Assembly: GCA_020627705.1 (NCBI GenBank)
Contig: JAHDGJ010000011.1
Span: 1 to 64,000, forward strand
Reading direction: 5' to 3'
From: Saprospiraceae bacterium
Lineage (GTDB): Bacteria > Bacteroidota > Bacteroidia > Chitinophagales > Saprospiraceae
DNA: 64,000 bases
This document shows, piece by piece, positions 25,591 through 33,967 of the stretch. The notes beneath the pieces were generated by a model. That model worked only from the letters and a program-made list of their open reading frames with translations, was not told the origin of the DNA and did not search any database. A program made the position numbers and the translations under genes. Within the stretch, counting starts at the first letter, position 1. Each line of letters begins with the position of its first letter.

Positions 25591-26634
25591 ATGGAAGGAC
25601 AGCAACGAATAGGGGAGGAAGTGAATGTACAAAATCTTATGTCTTGGATGTCAGAGAGTCATCCGAACCTAAACAAACCTATAGTTACCCAATTTACTGG
25701 AGGGGCATCTAATTGGACCTATAATCTAAAGTTTGCAGACCGAGAATACATTTTGCGTCGAGCGCCACTAGGCAAAAAAGCCAAAGGTGCGCATGATATG
25801 GCGCGGGAATTCAAATTGCAAAGTGCTCTTTTCGACACATTTCCGAAGGTGCCAAAAATGATTGCTCTTTGTGAGGACGAAGATGTTTTGGGATCACCCT
25901 TTTATCTAATGCAAAAAATGGATGGTATAATCTTTCGAAAGAAGTTACCTTCTACTGTTTCGATCAAACCTGAGGAGGCACAAAAGTTATGTGAGCAATT
26001 CATAGATCTCATGCTTCAATTACACGAAGTAGACATAAAAAAGGAGGGTATTTCAAATTTGGGAAAGGGGAGCGGCTATATCGAACGGCAAATTACTGGT
26101 TGGAGTAAACGTTATCGCAATGCCAAAACGTGGAATGTGCCAAGTGGCAAAAAGGTGATTAAATGGCTAGAAAGCAATTTACCAAATGAGGAGTATTTGT
26201 CAATTATACATAACGATTATAGATTAGATAATCTCGTGTTGACTCATCAAGCACCATTCAGAATAACTGGGGTGCTAGATTGGGAACTTGCGACCATAGG
26301 GGATCGATTTATGGATTTGGGAAATACTTTGGCCTATTGGATCGAGGCCAATGATTCGTATTTTGCACATCAGTTTAGACGCCAACCGAGCCATTTGCCA
26401 GGTATGATGAATCGCAAGGAATTGTTGCACTATTATTTAAGTAAAAGCCCGTACCGAATTGAGGATTTTAGATTTTATAGGGTGTATGGGGTGTTTCGGC
26501 TCGCGGGTATTGTTCAGCAATTGTATTACCGATATGCCAATGGTCATACCCAAAACAAAGCATTTAAGAATTTATGGATTGCTTCCAACTTTTTGATACG
26601 TTCATGCATGCGCATTATCAAGTCCAATACATAA
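25591..26634 (+). CDS. APH-family phosphotransferase, candidate 4-hydroxyacyl-CoA kinase
   Basis: The 347-residue product is an aminoglycoside-phosphotransferase-fold kinase. It has an N-lobe with QFTGGASNWTYNLKFADREYILRR, split here at its Lys/Arg region, the catalytic loop IIHNDYRLDNLVL (Asp as base) and the metal-binding GVLDWELATIGD. This set is shared with the kinase domain of ACAD10/11 and with LvaA, which phosphorylates the 4-hydroxyl of an acyl-CoA. Nothing in the context suggests drug resistance. It starts directly at the stop codon of the acyl-CoA dehydrogenase. Confidence 0.85.
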   Translation: MEGQQRIGEEVNVQNLMSWMSESHPNLNKPIVTQFTGGASNWTYNLKFADREYILRRAPLGKKAKGAHDMAREFKLQSALFDTFPKVPKMIALCEDEDVLGSPFYLMQKMDGIIFRKKLPSTVSIKPEEAQKLCEQFIDLMLQLHEVDIKKEGISNLGKGSGYIERQITGWSKRYRNAKTWNVPSGKKVIKWLESNLPNEEYLSIIHNDYRLDNLVLTHQAPFRITGVLDWELATIGDRFMDLGNTLAYWIEANDSYFAHQFRRQPSHLPGMMNRKELLHYYLSKSPYRIEDFRFYRVYGVFRLAGIVQQLYYRYANGHTQNKAFKNLWIASNFLIRSCMRIIKSNT

Positions 26635-26646
26635 GATTAATAAGCT

Positions 26647-27645
26647 TTAAGGCTCAATAACTTTCAAAAGCAGTTTTCCTCTTTTTTCTCCAGAGAATAA
26701 CCGTAAAAAAGTATCATAAAAATTTTCGATGCCCTCATATACATCTTCCTCAGTTTTTAACTTTCCTTCCATCATCCACATACCCATTTGCATTCCCGCT
26801 TCTCGATATTTTTTTGCGTAGTCTAAGACAACCATACCTTGCATCGTAGCTCGATTTACTAAGAGGGATAAATAATTTTTCGGACCATAAATTTCTGAAC
26901 TGTTATACTGCGAAATTGCCCCACAAATCACTATTCTTGCATGCATGCGCAAACGGGACAGTGCCATATCCAAAATTTCTCCCCCCACATTATCGAAATA
27001 AACATCTATGCCTTTTGGACAATGTGCTTTGATGCCTTGATATACATTTTCTGATTTGTAATCGATGCAAGCATCAAAGCCTAAAGCATCAACAACATAG
27101 TTGCATTTTTCTTTACCTCCTGCAATGCCAACTACATGACAGCCATTTATTTTAGCAATTTGACCAACAACACTTCCAACAGCGCCTGCTGCCCCCGAGA
27201 CAAGAACTACATCTCCCTCTTTTATTTTACCCACTTCTAATATTCCAAAATATGCTGTCATTCCTGGCATACCAAGTGTCCCCAAATACTTGGTCATTGG
27301 GACTAGACTTGTATCTACCTTAAAGTGCCCTTGACCATCTGTTTTAATATATTGCTGCACGCCTCCCCAACCAGACAGTACATCTCCAACTTTAAATTCA
27401 GGATGTTTGGTTTCGATGATCTCTCCAATTGTTCCTGCCCGCATGACTTCGCCTAATCCCACAGGCGGTATGTAAGATTTGGTATCATTCATCCAACCGC
27501 GCATGGCAGGATCTAGAGAAACATAATGTGTTTTGATGAGAATTTCTCCATCATCAATACTCGGAATCGCCTCTTCAACTAATTGCCAAGTGGATGGATT
27601 TGGTAGGCCTTGAGGTCGCTCTCTTAATACGAGTCTTTTGTTCAT
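26647..27645 (-). CDS. NADP-dependent zinc-free alcohol dehydrogenase-like reductase (2-alkenal/prostaglandin reductase type)
   Basis: The 332-residue cytosolic protein is a medium-chain dehydrogenase/reductase without the zinc ligands. It has the leading SLDPAMRGWMND, the cofactor loop VSGAAGAVGSVVGQIAK with GIAGGKEKC, and YFDNVGGEILD. These are the marks of the leukotriene B4/2-alkenal double-bond reductase group (CurA and YncB relatives), which reduce alpha,beta-unsaturated carbonyls. It is probably cotranscribed with the SDR 9 bp upstream. It converges on the ACAD-APH operon, 12 bp from its end. Confidence 0.9.
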   Translation of the reverse strand: MNKRLVLRERPQGLPNPSTWQLVEEAIPSIDDGEILIKTHYVSLDPAMRGWMNDTKSYIPPVGLGEVMRAGTIGEIIETKHPEFKVGDVLSGWGGVQQYIKTDGQGHFKVDTSLVPMTKYLGTLGMPGMTAYFGILEVGKIKEGDVVLVSGAAGAVGSVVGQIAKINGCHVVGIAGGKEKCNYVVDALGFDACIDYKSENVYQGIKAHCPKGIDVYFDNVGGEILDMALSRLRMHARIVICGAISQYNSSEIYGPKNYLSLLVNRATMQGMVVLDYAKKYREAGMQMGMWMMEGKLKTEEDVYEGIENFYDTFLRLFSGEKRGKLLLKVIEP

Positions 27646-27654
27646 AAATTTCTT

Positions 27655-28398
27655 TTATAATGATAAGCCGCCATCTAAGGTAATGGCTTGTCCTGTAATA
27701 TAACTTGAATGTTCGGAAGCCAACCATAAAATAGCGTCAGCAATTTCCTCTTTGTTTCCATAACGGCCCATTGGAATAAACTGTAACAGTCGCTCTTCTA
27801 AACCATCATATTTATCCACTACATCTTGAAAGAGTTTGGTCTTACTATACCCTGGACATACACAATTGATCCGAATGTTTTTGTGAGCATATTCGAGAGC
27901 GGCTGATTTGGTCATACCTACAACTGCAAATTTAGACGCAGAGTAGGCTAGGCACTTTACAGAGGCCTTTAGACCTGCTAAGGAGGAGACATTGACAATG
28001 TTCCCAAATCCCTGTTTTTCCATATATTCTAATGCCGTTTTCATGCTATAAAAAACCCCGGATTGATTTATGGCAATAATGCGATCCCATTCTTCCAAAG
28101 AATGCTGTGCAGTTTTTACACGTTCCTTATTTGCAACTCCTGCGTTACAAATGGCAATATCAATTCGATCTACTTTACTTAGCATTTTACGAAAGCTCAT
28201 TTGAACCGAATTGAAATCAGAAACATCTGTTTGAAGAAAATGCAGATTATCAGAAATTTGTATTTCGCTTGGTGGATTTATATCAGCTATATAAACAATC
28301 GCTCCTAAGTCTAAAAATTTTTGGGCACATGCGGCACCAAACCCAGAGGCTCCTCCACTAATCCAGATTGTTTTGTTTTCAAATAGCCATTGGTTCAT
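27655..28398 (-). CDS. Short-chain dehydrogenase/reductase
   Basis: The 247-residue product is a classical SDR. It has the NAD-binding motif SGGASGFGAACA, an Asp at the end of strand 2 (YIADIN) that favours NAD over NADP, CNAG, the catalytic Ser in VNVSSLAGL and Tyr-Lys in AYSASKFAV, and a C-terminal ITGQAITLDGGLSL. The fold resembles 3-hydroxyacyl-CoA and 3-oxoacyl-type SDRs. It is first in a two-gene operon with the MDR reductase. Its upstream region (28399-28567) is shared with the divergent gntP-like gene. Confidence 0.88.
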   Translation of the reverse strand: MNQWLFENKTIWISGGASGFGAACAQKFLDLGAIVYIADINPPSEIQISDNLHFLQTDVSDFNSVQMSFRKMLSKVDRIDIAICNAGVANKERVKTAQHSLEEWDRIIAINQSGVFYSMKTALEYMEKQGFGNIVNVSSLAGLKASVKCLAYSASKFAVVGMTKSAALEYAHKNIRINCVCPGYSKTKLFQDVVDKYDGLEERLLQFIPMGRYGNKEEIADAILWLASEHSSYITGQAITLDGGLSL

Positions 28399-28567
28399 GA
28401 CAATGTTGTTTTTTATCGAGCAACTAAGATCGTAAATAGCTTTCTAAGCACTCATACCTTTTGATTTAATTATTCTTCTGGGAGAAAATAACAATCCAAT
28501 GTTCTTCTGTATTTTAGTTGTTTTTGATTAGTGTTAAACCAAATACATTGGCGAATTAAAGAATGAT

Positions 28568-29908
28568 ATGACTTCCTTGTATTTAGCGATATTGGTGGGT
28601 TTAGTGGTTCTACTTGTATTGATTTTGATTTTGCGAATTCCCGCCTTTATATCATTACTCATAGCAAGTATTTGTACTGGACTTGGTGCAGGACTGAACG
28701 CAGAAGAAATTATAAGTACTATACAAAAAGGCATGGGTGGCACACTGGGATTTGTTGCCACTGTAGTTGGGCTCGGAGCCATCTTTGGAGGAATACTCGA
28801 AAAAACCAATGGAGCGAAGATTTTAGCAAGGTCGTTGCTAAATAGATTTGGAGAAAAGAGAAGTTCATGGGCTTTAATGTTGATTGGTTTTTTAGTGGCG
28901 ATTCCTGTTTTTTTTGATGTCGGAATCATCATCCTTTTTCCAATTCTATATGCCGTACATAAAAGAACGAAGAAGTCTTTGATTTTTTATGCCTTGCCCT
29001 TATTGGCTGGTCTTGCAGTAACACATGCTTGCATTCCGCCAACACCAGGTCCGATTGCTGTTGCTCAATTGGTCCAGGCAAATTTGGGATGGGTGATCTT
29101 GTTTGGTTTTGTTATAGGCATACCTATGGCGATTGTTGGTGGAGTATGGTATAGTCGATATTTAGGGAGACGACTAAATATTCAACTTGATTTGGATCAA
29201 GGAAATAAAGAAGAAGAATTAATAGATGAGCAAGGTCTTTTCTTGATTCTTTTTGCTCTTTTACTCCCCATTCTATTGATTATTATGGGCACTCTGACGA
29301 AGGAAAATATAATAGCAGTACCTAATGTTCAATTTCGTGAATTTATTTTACTGATTGGGCATCCGTTCTCGGCACTAATTATCGCCAATTTGTTTGCTTG
29401 GTATATTCTAGGAAAAAGAAGTAGATTGTCCACTGATCATTTGGTTGAGGTCTCTTCTAAATCGTTGTATCCAGTGGGGATTATTATTTTGGTAACAGGA
29501 GCTGGTGGCGTATATAAAGAAACGCTCATAGATACTGGAGCGGGAGAATTGATTGCCAATCAATTGCAATCTATGGGTTGGAGTATTTTGGTATTTTCCT
29601 TTATTGCTGCATTAATCGTTCGTGTGATGCAGGGATCTGCTACCGTGGCCATGATTACTGCTGGTGGGTTGGTGGCTCCCTTGTTAAGTTCGTATACTCT
29701 TAATCCTATGCAATTGGCGTGCTTGGTTATAGCTATTTCCTCGGGCGCAACAGCTATGTCCCATTTAAACGACAGCGGGTTTTGGTTGGTCAAAGAATAC
29801 CTCAGATTAGATGAAACCAATGCAATGAAAACTTGGACCGTTGCGAGTACTTTGATTGGCCTTACTGGCTTTGTTTTATCTTATTTGTGTTTTCTACTCG
29901 TGGACTAA
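28568..29908 (+). CDS. GntP-family permease (gluconate/hydroxyacid:H+ symporter)
   Basis: The 446-residue product is an integral inner-membrane transporter with 12 or more hydrophobic segments. Motifs GMGGTLGFVATVVGLGAIFGG, here starting near residue 57, VAIPVFFDVGIIILFPI and HACIPPTPGPIAVAQ belong to the GntP family (IT superfamily), which imports gluconate, related sugar acids or hydroxyacids with protons. The substrate is not determined by the sequence; a hydroxyacid would fit the neighbouring genes. It is followed by the DUF4442 gene after 41 bp that contain a shared 17-bp palindrome. Confidence 0.9.
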   Translation: MTSLYLAILVGLVVLLVLILILRIPAFISLLIASICTGLGAGLNAEEIISTIQKGMGGTLGFVATVVGLGAIFGGILEKTNGAKILARSLLNRFGEKRSSWALMLIGFLVAIPVFFDVGIIILFPILYAVHKRTKKSLIFYALPLLAGLAVTHACIPPTPGPIAVAQLVQANLGWVILFGFVIGIPMAIVGGVWYSRYLGRRLNIQLDLDQGNKEEELIDEQGLFLILFALLLPILLIIMGTLTKENIIAVPNVQFREFILLIGHPFSALIIANLFAWYILGKRSRLSTDHLVEVSSKSLYPVGIIILVTGAGGVYKETLIDTGAGELIANQLQSMGWSILVFSFIAALIVRVMQGSATVAMITAGGLVAPLLSSYTLNPMQLACLVIAISSGATAMSHLNDSGFWLVKEYLRLDETNAMKTWTVASTLIGLTGFVLSYLCFLLVD

Positions 29909-29925
29909 TACATAAGTTGAAAAAA

Positions 29926-29942
29926 ATTAACTTAGAGTAAAA
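29926..29942 (-). promoter_or_regulatory. Candidate operator, 15/17 match to the fadN-region palindrome
   Basis: On the minus strand TTTTACTCTAAGTTAAT matches TTTAACTCTAAGTTAAA from 42725-42741 at 15 of 17 positions, including the asymmetric CTA centre. It ends 7 bp ahead of the DUF4442 gene start, a position expected for a repressor site. Confidence 0.45.
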
Positions 29943-29949
29943 TTTTGTT

Positions 29950-30414
29950 GTGAATCGTGTACTCGCTCTTCAAAAGAAATTAAGTAAATGGCCAATGGGG
30001 AAAACCCTTTTTTCAATGGCCTTGGCTAGGATGGCTCCTTACTTTAAAACAATCAAACCTAGGGTTAAAGAACTTAGAGCCAACTATATCGAGGTTACCA
30101 TGGCTAAACGTCCTGCTGTGCATAATCACCTTAAAACGGTTCATGCGATTGCTTGTTGTAATCTATGTGAATTTGCAGCCGGCATATGCATGGAAGCTTC
30201 TATTCCAAAGCATAGAAGATGGATTCCTGTTGGCATGGATGTCAAATATTTAAAAAAGACTAAAACCGATTTACGAGCTACTTGTGATCTTTCTGAGGTA
30301 GATTGGGAGAATTGTAACGAAGCAATTTGTCATGTTCCCGTTTTTGATTTAAACGGAGAGAAAGTCGTGGAGGCCTACATAACAATGAAGGTTTCAGATA
30401 AACCTAAAAGATAA
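29950..30414 (+). CDS. DUF4442 hotdog-fold protein, possible thioesterase
   Basis: The 154-residue product has the single hotdog arrangement of DUF4442: NYIEVTMAKRPAVHNHLKTVHAIACCNLCEFAAG (long central helix with preceding strands) followed by IPVGMDVKYLKKTKTDLRATCDL and VPVFDLNGEKVVEAYITMKVS. Family members are thought to be acyl-CoA or acyl-ACP thioesterases, but no catalytic residue is certain. The start codon is GTG at 29950, giving the usual length. It is near a GntP transporter and has a palindrome shared with fadN upstream. Confidence 0.8.
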   Translation: MNRVLALQKKLSKWPMGKTLFSMALARMAPYFKTIKPRVKELRANYIEVTMAKRPAVHNHLKTVHAIACCNLCEFAAGICMEASIPKHRRWIPVGMDVKYLKKTKTDLRATCDLSEVDWENCNEAICHVPVFDLNGEKVVEAYITMKVSDKPKR

Positions 30415-30779
30415 TTACCCTTTCCTTCACTTTGGCATTGCTCCAACCTGCCTGCCGGCGGACAGGAACGAAGCAAAATAACTAGCCTTTGCTGGGTCGA
30501 TTTTCTTGCAGGAAGCATTCGCGTAATTAACAATTTTCTTTTTCCATGTTCTGGGACGCATAAATGTTTCTCGCTCCTTATGTCTGAAAGAAAGCCTGAG
30601 TTGATTTTAGTGTCGATATTTAAGTAATACATGATGAAATGCGAAATGGCGTTCCGATTTTAATCGGAAAAAGCCTGAAGCATAGGAGTCATTGTTCTTG
30701 ATGTAAGTCAAGAATTACATAAATAGGGACTAGCGCTTTGGGTACTTTGCCGCAATGGGAAAGTACCACAAAAAAAATT
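30415..30779. other. 365-bp gene-free region with several palindromes
   Basis: No convincing ORF is present. The region has an imperfect palindrome CCTGCCTGCCGGCGGACAGG at 30447-30466, a perfect 18-bp hairpin (TTCCGATT/AATCGGAA around TT) at 30654-30671, a TTCTTGA/TCAAGAA hairpin near 30692-30711, and GTACTTT/AAAGTAC around 30739-30763 followed by eight A. None looks like an intrinsic terminator on either strand. Repeated intergenic elements of this kind are common in large Bacteroidota genomes. Confidence 0.5.
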
Positions 30780-32495
30780 CTATTTCATAACCACCAACCG
30801 CTCCACAATTCGTGCTTCGCTTTCAGGATTAATCAGCTCAATGACATATAGTCCTGCAGCAAAAGAAGTAAGGTCAATAGAATTGAGGTTTATCCCTTTT
30901 GTAACCAATTGCCCTTGACCATCAAATAAACGAACTTGATAATACCATGCACTAGTCGTTTCGATGTACACCTCATCTCTTGCTGGATTTGGGAAAATAC
31001 GCACCCCAATATTCTCAACTTCATGTGTGGCCGTCGTTTGATCTTCTCCATCGCAATCTTCATCAATTCCATTGTTAAGAATTTCTGTTGCTCCTGGATT
31101 GATGTCAGCATTATTATCATCACAATCATCGTCAGAATTGTAACCATCACCATCCTCATCGATAATTAGAGCGATGCCATCACAATCTTCGTCAACGAAA
31201 TTGTTTGCTATCTCAGTCGCATCAGGATTTACATCAGCGTCGTTGTCGTTGCAGTCTTCGTCTGAATTAAATCCATCTCCATCTTCGTCAATGATCAAAG
31301 CTTCTCCATCACAGTCTTCATCAATTTCGTTGTTCGCAATTTCCATTGCCTCTGGATTTACCGCAGCATTGTTGTCATCACAATCCTCATCCGAATTAAA
31401 TCCATCACCATCTTCATCAATGATCAAAGCTTCGCCATCACAATCTTCATCGATATCATTGTTTGCAATTTCGATGGCGTCTGGATTAATAGAAGCATCT
31501 GTATCATCACAGTCTTCATCCGAATTAAATCCATCGCCGTCAGTGTCCGTTGTAAAAGTAAAGTCAGTACATTCCTCAGGTGCTCCGCCATTGATCCAAA
31601 GCTGAAGCCGCGCTAATTCATCAGCATCAAATTCTCCCGAGGCTCTAGCGTTCATGGAAGGGCCAAATGAAGGCCCACAACCGTCGTACGCGGAGGTAGC
31701 GATCACATCAACAAATGTTGTTCCCGTTAATAAGGAAGTGCCACAGGTATTTCCTCCCGCAAGTACCGTATCGTAGTTTCTTAAATCGATGCCACCTGCT
31801 GCTCCATTTCCATGGCAGCTGTTACACCCGTTATCGCTGAATAAGGGTTTTATATCAAGCCAACCTAGTGCACCGTTATCACATAAATCTGAATTGTCAT
31901 CTACATATCCCGAAGGCTGTTCACAATCTATTATCGTCATTGATGCATCACCTAACCCGTCGTTGTCTGCATCGAGATACCAAACCGTTGGTCCTGGTCC
32001 ATCGCATACGCCACATTCGTCCACAACGCCAAAGCAGGCATCTTGATTTACATGTATTTCTATTTCAGCAATCGATGCACAATCCCCTCCATCATGTGTG
32101 GAAAGAATCGATAGTAGAAGTTTTTTTACTTCTAAACCCTCAAGGGTAGCTCCGCCAAATCCTTCGTAATCGTCGCTTTCGTTGGCTTTAGGAAAGGTAA
32201 ATTGGTTCATTTCGATCCATTCTATACCGTCGGGACTATAATCAATCACCACTTCTTTGGCACCCCAACCACTTTCGCCAATCCGATTGGCGTTCCAAAC
32301 ATGCAAGGAGTCAATAAACTGCGTTTCATCAAAGTCGTAAAGAATCCAATGTGTATTTCCTCTTATTGAATTCGGATTTTGAGAAGTAGTGCAGGATACC
32401 CAGCTCTCATTCCAGTAATTTCCGTTTTCACCACATTGCGCAACAACGAATTGCGGCGGTACTAAAAAGAGAAGTATATATAGTAAATTTTTCAT
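30780..32495 (-). CDS. Secreted discoidin-like, heme-motif and MopE-repeat protein with type A T9SS tail
   Basis: The 571-residue product has a signal peptide (ending near VVAQ), a discoidin/F5-8-like beta domain (about residues 20-150, with WILYDFDETQFIDSLHVWN), a DGPGPTVWYLDADNDGLGD segment, then a cytochrome-like region with one CXXCH heme motif (CNSCHG) in a LFSDNGCNSCHGNGAAGG context similar to planctomycete-type cytochromes. Four 43-residue MopE motifs follow (DGDGFNSDEDCDD to DEDCDGE), then a type A sorting domain (FPNPARDEVYI... ERLVVMK). It should be T9SS-exported. MopE motifs bind metal in the family; the partner here is unknown. It is the last gene of a five-gene minus-strand cluster. 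Confidence 0.85.
   Translation of the reverse strand: MKNLLYILLFLVPPQFVVAQCGENGNYWNESWVSCTTSQNPNSIRGNTHWILYDFDETQFIDSLHVWNANRIGESGWGAKEVVIDYSPDGIEWIEMNQFTFPKANESDDYEGFGGATLEGLEVKKLLLSILSTHDGGDCASIAEIEIHVNQDACFGVVDECGVCDGPGPTVWYLDADNDGLGDASMTIIDCEQPSGYVDDNSDLCDNGALGWLDIKPLFSDNGCNSCHGNGAAGGIDLRNYDTVLAGGNTCGTSLLTGTTFVDVIATSAYDGCGPSFGPSMNARASGEFDADELARLQLWINGGAPEECTDFTFTTDTDGDGFNSDEDCDDTDASINPDAIEIANNDIDEDCDGEALIIDEDGDGFNSDEDCDDNNAAVNPEAMEIANNEIDEDCDGEALIIDEDGDGFNSDEDCNDNDADVNPDATEIANNFVDEDCDGIALIIDEDGDGYNSDDDCDDNNADINPGATEILNNGIDEDCDGEDQTTATHEVENIGVRIFPNPARDEVYIETTSAWYYQVRLFDGQGQLVTKGINLNSIDLTSFAAGLYVIELINPESEARIVERLVVMK
31040..31541 (-). repeat. Four tandem 129-bp repeats encoding MopE-type metal-binding motifs
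   Basis: Within the gene ending at 30780, four units of 43 residues (the last shortened) have the form DGDGFNSDEDCDDxxxxxNPxAxEIxNNxxDEDCDGxxxIIDE, matching the putative metal-binding MopE motif (PF11617). The DNA units are similar but not identical. Confidence 0.9.
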
Positions 32496-32514
32496 GTTGT
32501 TGATTTGAGTGGCG

Positions 32515-33924
32515 TTAGGAAAACATTCCTAAAGGACCGTTTGGATCAGGAGTCCAAAAGTTTGTGATGTTAGGAAATATTTGATAGAGGTCGGAAGGCG
32601 AAGCCCCGAACCAAAGTGCCAACTCTGCGAAATACTCGTCGCAAGATGTCGTGGGTACTAATCTTCCTCCACCTAAATCCAATGGGTTGTCAAGATACAA
32701 TTCTGGATATTGACCATAAATTTTTTTACCATTTACGGCGTTTCCAAAAACGATCGAATTTCCGCCCCAAGCATGATCCGTGCCATCTCCATTGGAAATA
32801 AGTTTTCGGCCAAAATCAGACATGGTAAAACCAATGACATCGTCACCTACGCCTAACTCAACCATTGCGGCATTAAAAGATCCGATAGCTGCATCAAGTT
32901 GACTCAAAAGTGCGGAGTGATCTAGCAATAGATCATCATGGTTGTCCCAGCCACCGAGTTCTACAAAAAAGGTTTGGTTGCAAACCCCTAAAGTGTTACG
33001 CGCAGCAATAGTCTTGGCAACCATCAACAGTTTTTGAGAGAAATTATCATCGCCAAATGGAGTAGTGATCGGTGTCGCATTTGCGATCGCTGAGCTAAAG
33101 CTGAACGAACTGTTGTTGGAGTCAACTACAGTATCTGCAAATGCAGTTTTAAGTATGTTGTGGTAACTCTGATCGAGGAGGTTGTCTAAGGTTTGTCTTT
33201 TTAAATTGTTGTAGAAATCATTTTGATCAGATCCATTAAGTAATACACTCCCATTATTTTGGAATCCAATTGCAAATTCTTGAATGACGTTTCCTTTCTG
33301 AAAAATATTCACACCGTCCAACGAAATGTTCATGGATACATCTTGATTGCTGTTGTTGGTTTGCATAATGTCCGCAAGCCTTCCACCCCAACCTAAAGAA
33401 TTGATGTTTTGAGGCACGCTAGTCTGCCAATGGTTTCTTTGATCAAGATGAGAGAACAACCCAATAGGTAAACTGATGTCATCATTGTAATCTTGCACAG
33501 ATATTGGTTCTACCAAGGCGCCTACATTAGCAATAAATGCAGCGTTTTCATTTTCGAAAAGATTTTGCAGATTAGTTAGTGACGGATGTAATCCAAATTC
33601 GATTCCAGAAGTGTTGCTCGGATTTATTTCCAAAAGCTCGTTTTGAGGTATGGCTAGATTTCCTCTTGCTTCTGCATATTGTTGGTATTCGCTTTGACCA
33701 CGTGGGATCAACATATTAAAGCTATCGTTACCACCAGAGAGCATAATACATACTAAGCCTTTATATCCATTGGTTCCAAAAGTTGAACGGTTAGCTGCCG
33801 CCGCGGCATTCATTAAGCCTAGATTCGTTACTCCGGAGTATAAGGGGGTTACACCCAAAGACGCACAGCCCAGAGACAAGGTGCCTAAAAATTTTCTTCT
33901 TGTTAATTTATGTTTATGTGACAT
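32515..33924 (-). CDS. DUF1501 protein, exported by a Tat-type signal
   Basis: The 469-residue protein starts with a twin-arginine-like signal (KLTRRKFLGTLSLGCASLGV). The body has the DUF1501 hallmarks: GYKGLVCIMLSGGNDSFNMLIPRG, ENENAAFIANVGALVEP, LFSHLDQRNHWQTS and VIGFTMSDFGRKLISNGDGTDHAWGGNSIVFG, which resemble an alkaline-phosphatase/sulfatase-like fold. The function of the family is not established. It follows a DUF1800 gene by 43 bp; the pair is conserved in many Bacteroidota and Planctomycetes. It precedes the MopE/cytochrome gene by 19 bp. Confidence 0.9.
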   Translation of the reverse strand: MSHKHKLTRRKFLGTLSLGCASLGVTPLYSGVTNLGLMNAAAAANRSTFGTNGYKGLVCIMLSGGNDSFNMLIPRGQSEYQQYAEARGNLAIPQNELLEINPSNTSGIEFGLHPSLTNLQNLFENENAAFIANVGALVEPISVQDYNDDISLPIGLFSHLDQRNHWQTSVPQNINSLGWGGRLADIMQTNNSNQDVSMNISLDGVNIFQKGNVIQEFAIGFQNNGSVLLNGSDQNDFYNNLKRQTLDNLLDQSYHNILKTAFADTVVDSNNSSFSFSSAIANATPITTPFGDDNFSQKLLMVAKTIAARNTLGVCNQTFFVELGGWDNHDDLLLDHSALLSQLDAAIGSFNAAMVELGVGDDVIGFTMSDFGRKLISNGDGTDHAWGGNSIVFGNAVNGKKIYGQYPELYLDNPLDLGGGRLVPTTSCDEYFAELALWFGASPSDLYQIFPNITNFWTPDPNGPLGMFS

Positions 33925-33967
33925 TTTTTCTATTTGATGAAGTGAGTGATTGAAACAGGTAGAATGT

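Noticed and set aside
25591-26634. Aminoglycoside resistance phosphotransferase
   Set aside because: The APH fold is present, but the gene is directly coupled to an acyl-CoA dehydrogenase and resembles the ACAD10/11 and LvaA kinases; no resistance context exists.
15365-30414. Horizontal transfer island for lipid catabolism
   Set aside because: Base composition and codon use look like the neighbours and there are no integrase, tRNA junction or direct repeats at its borders.
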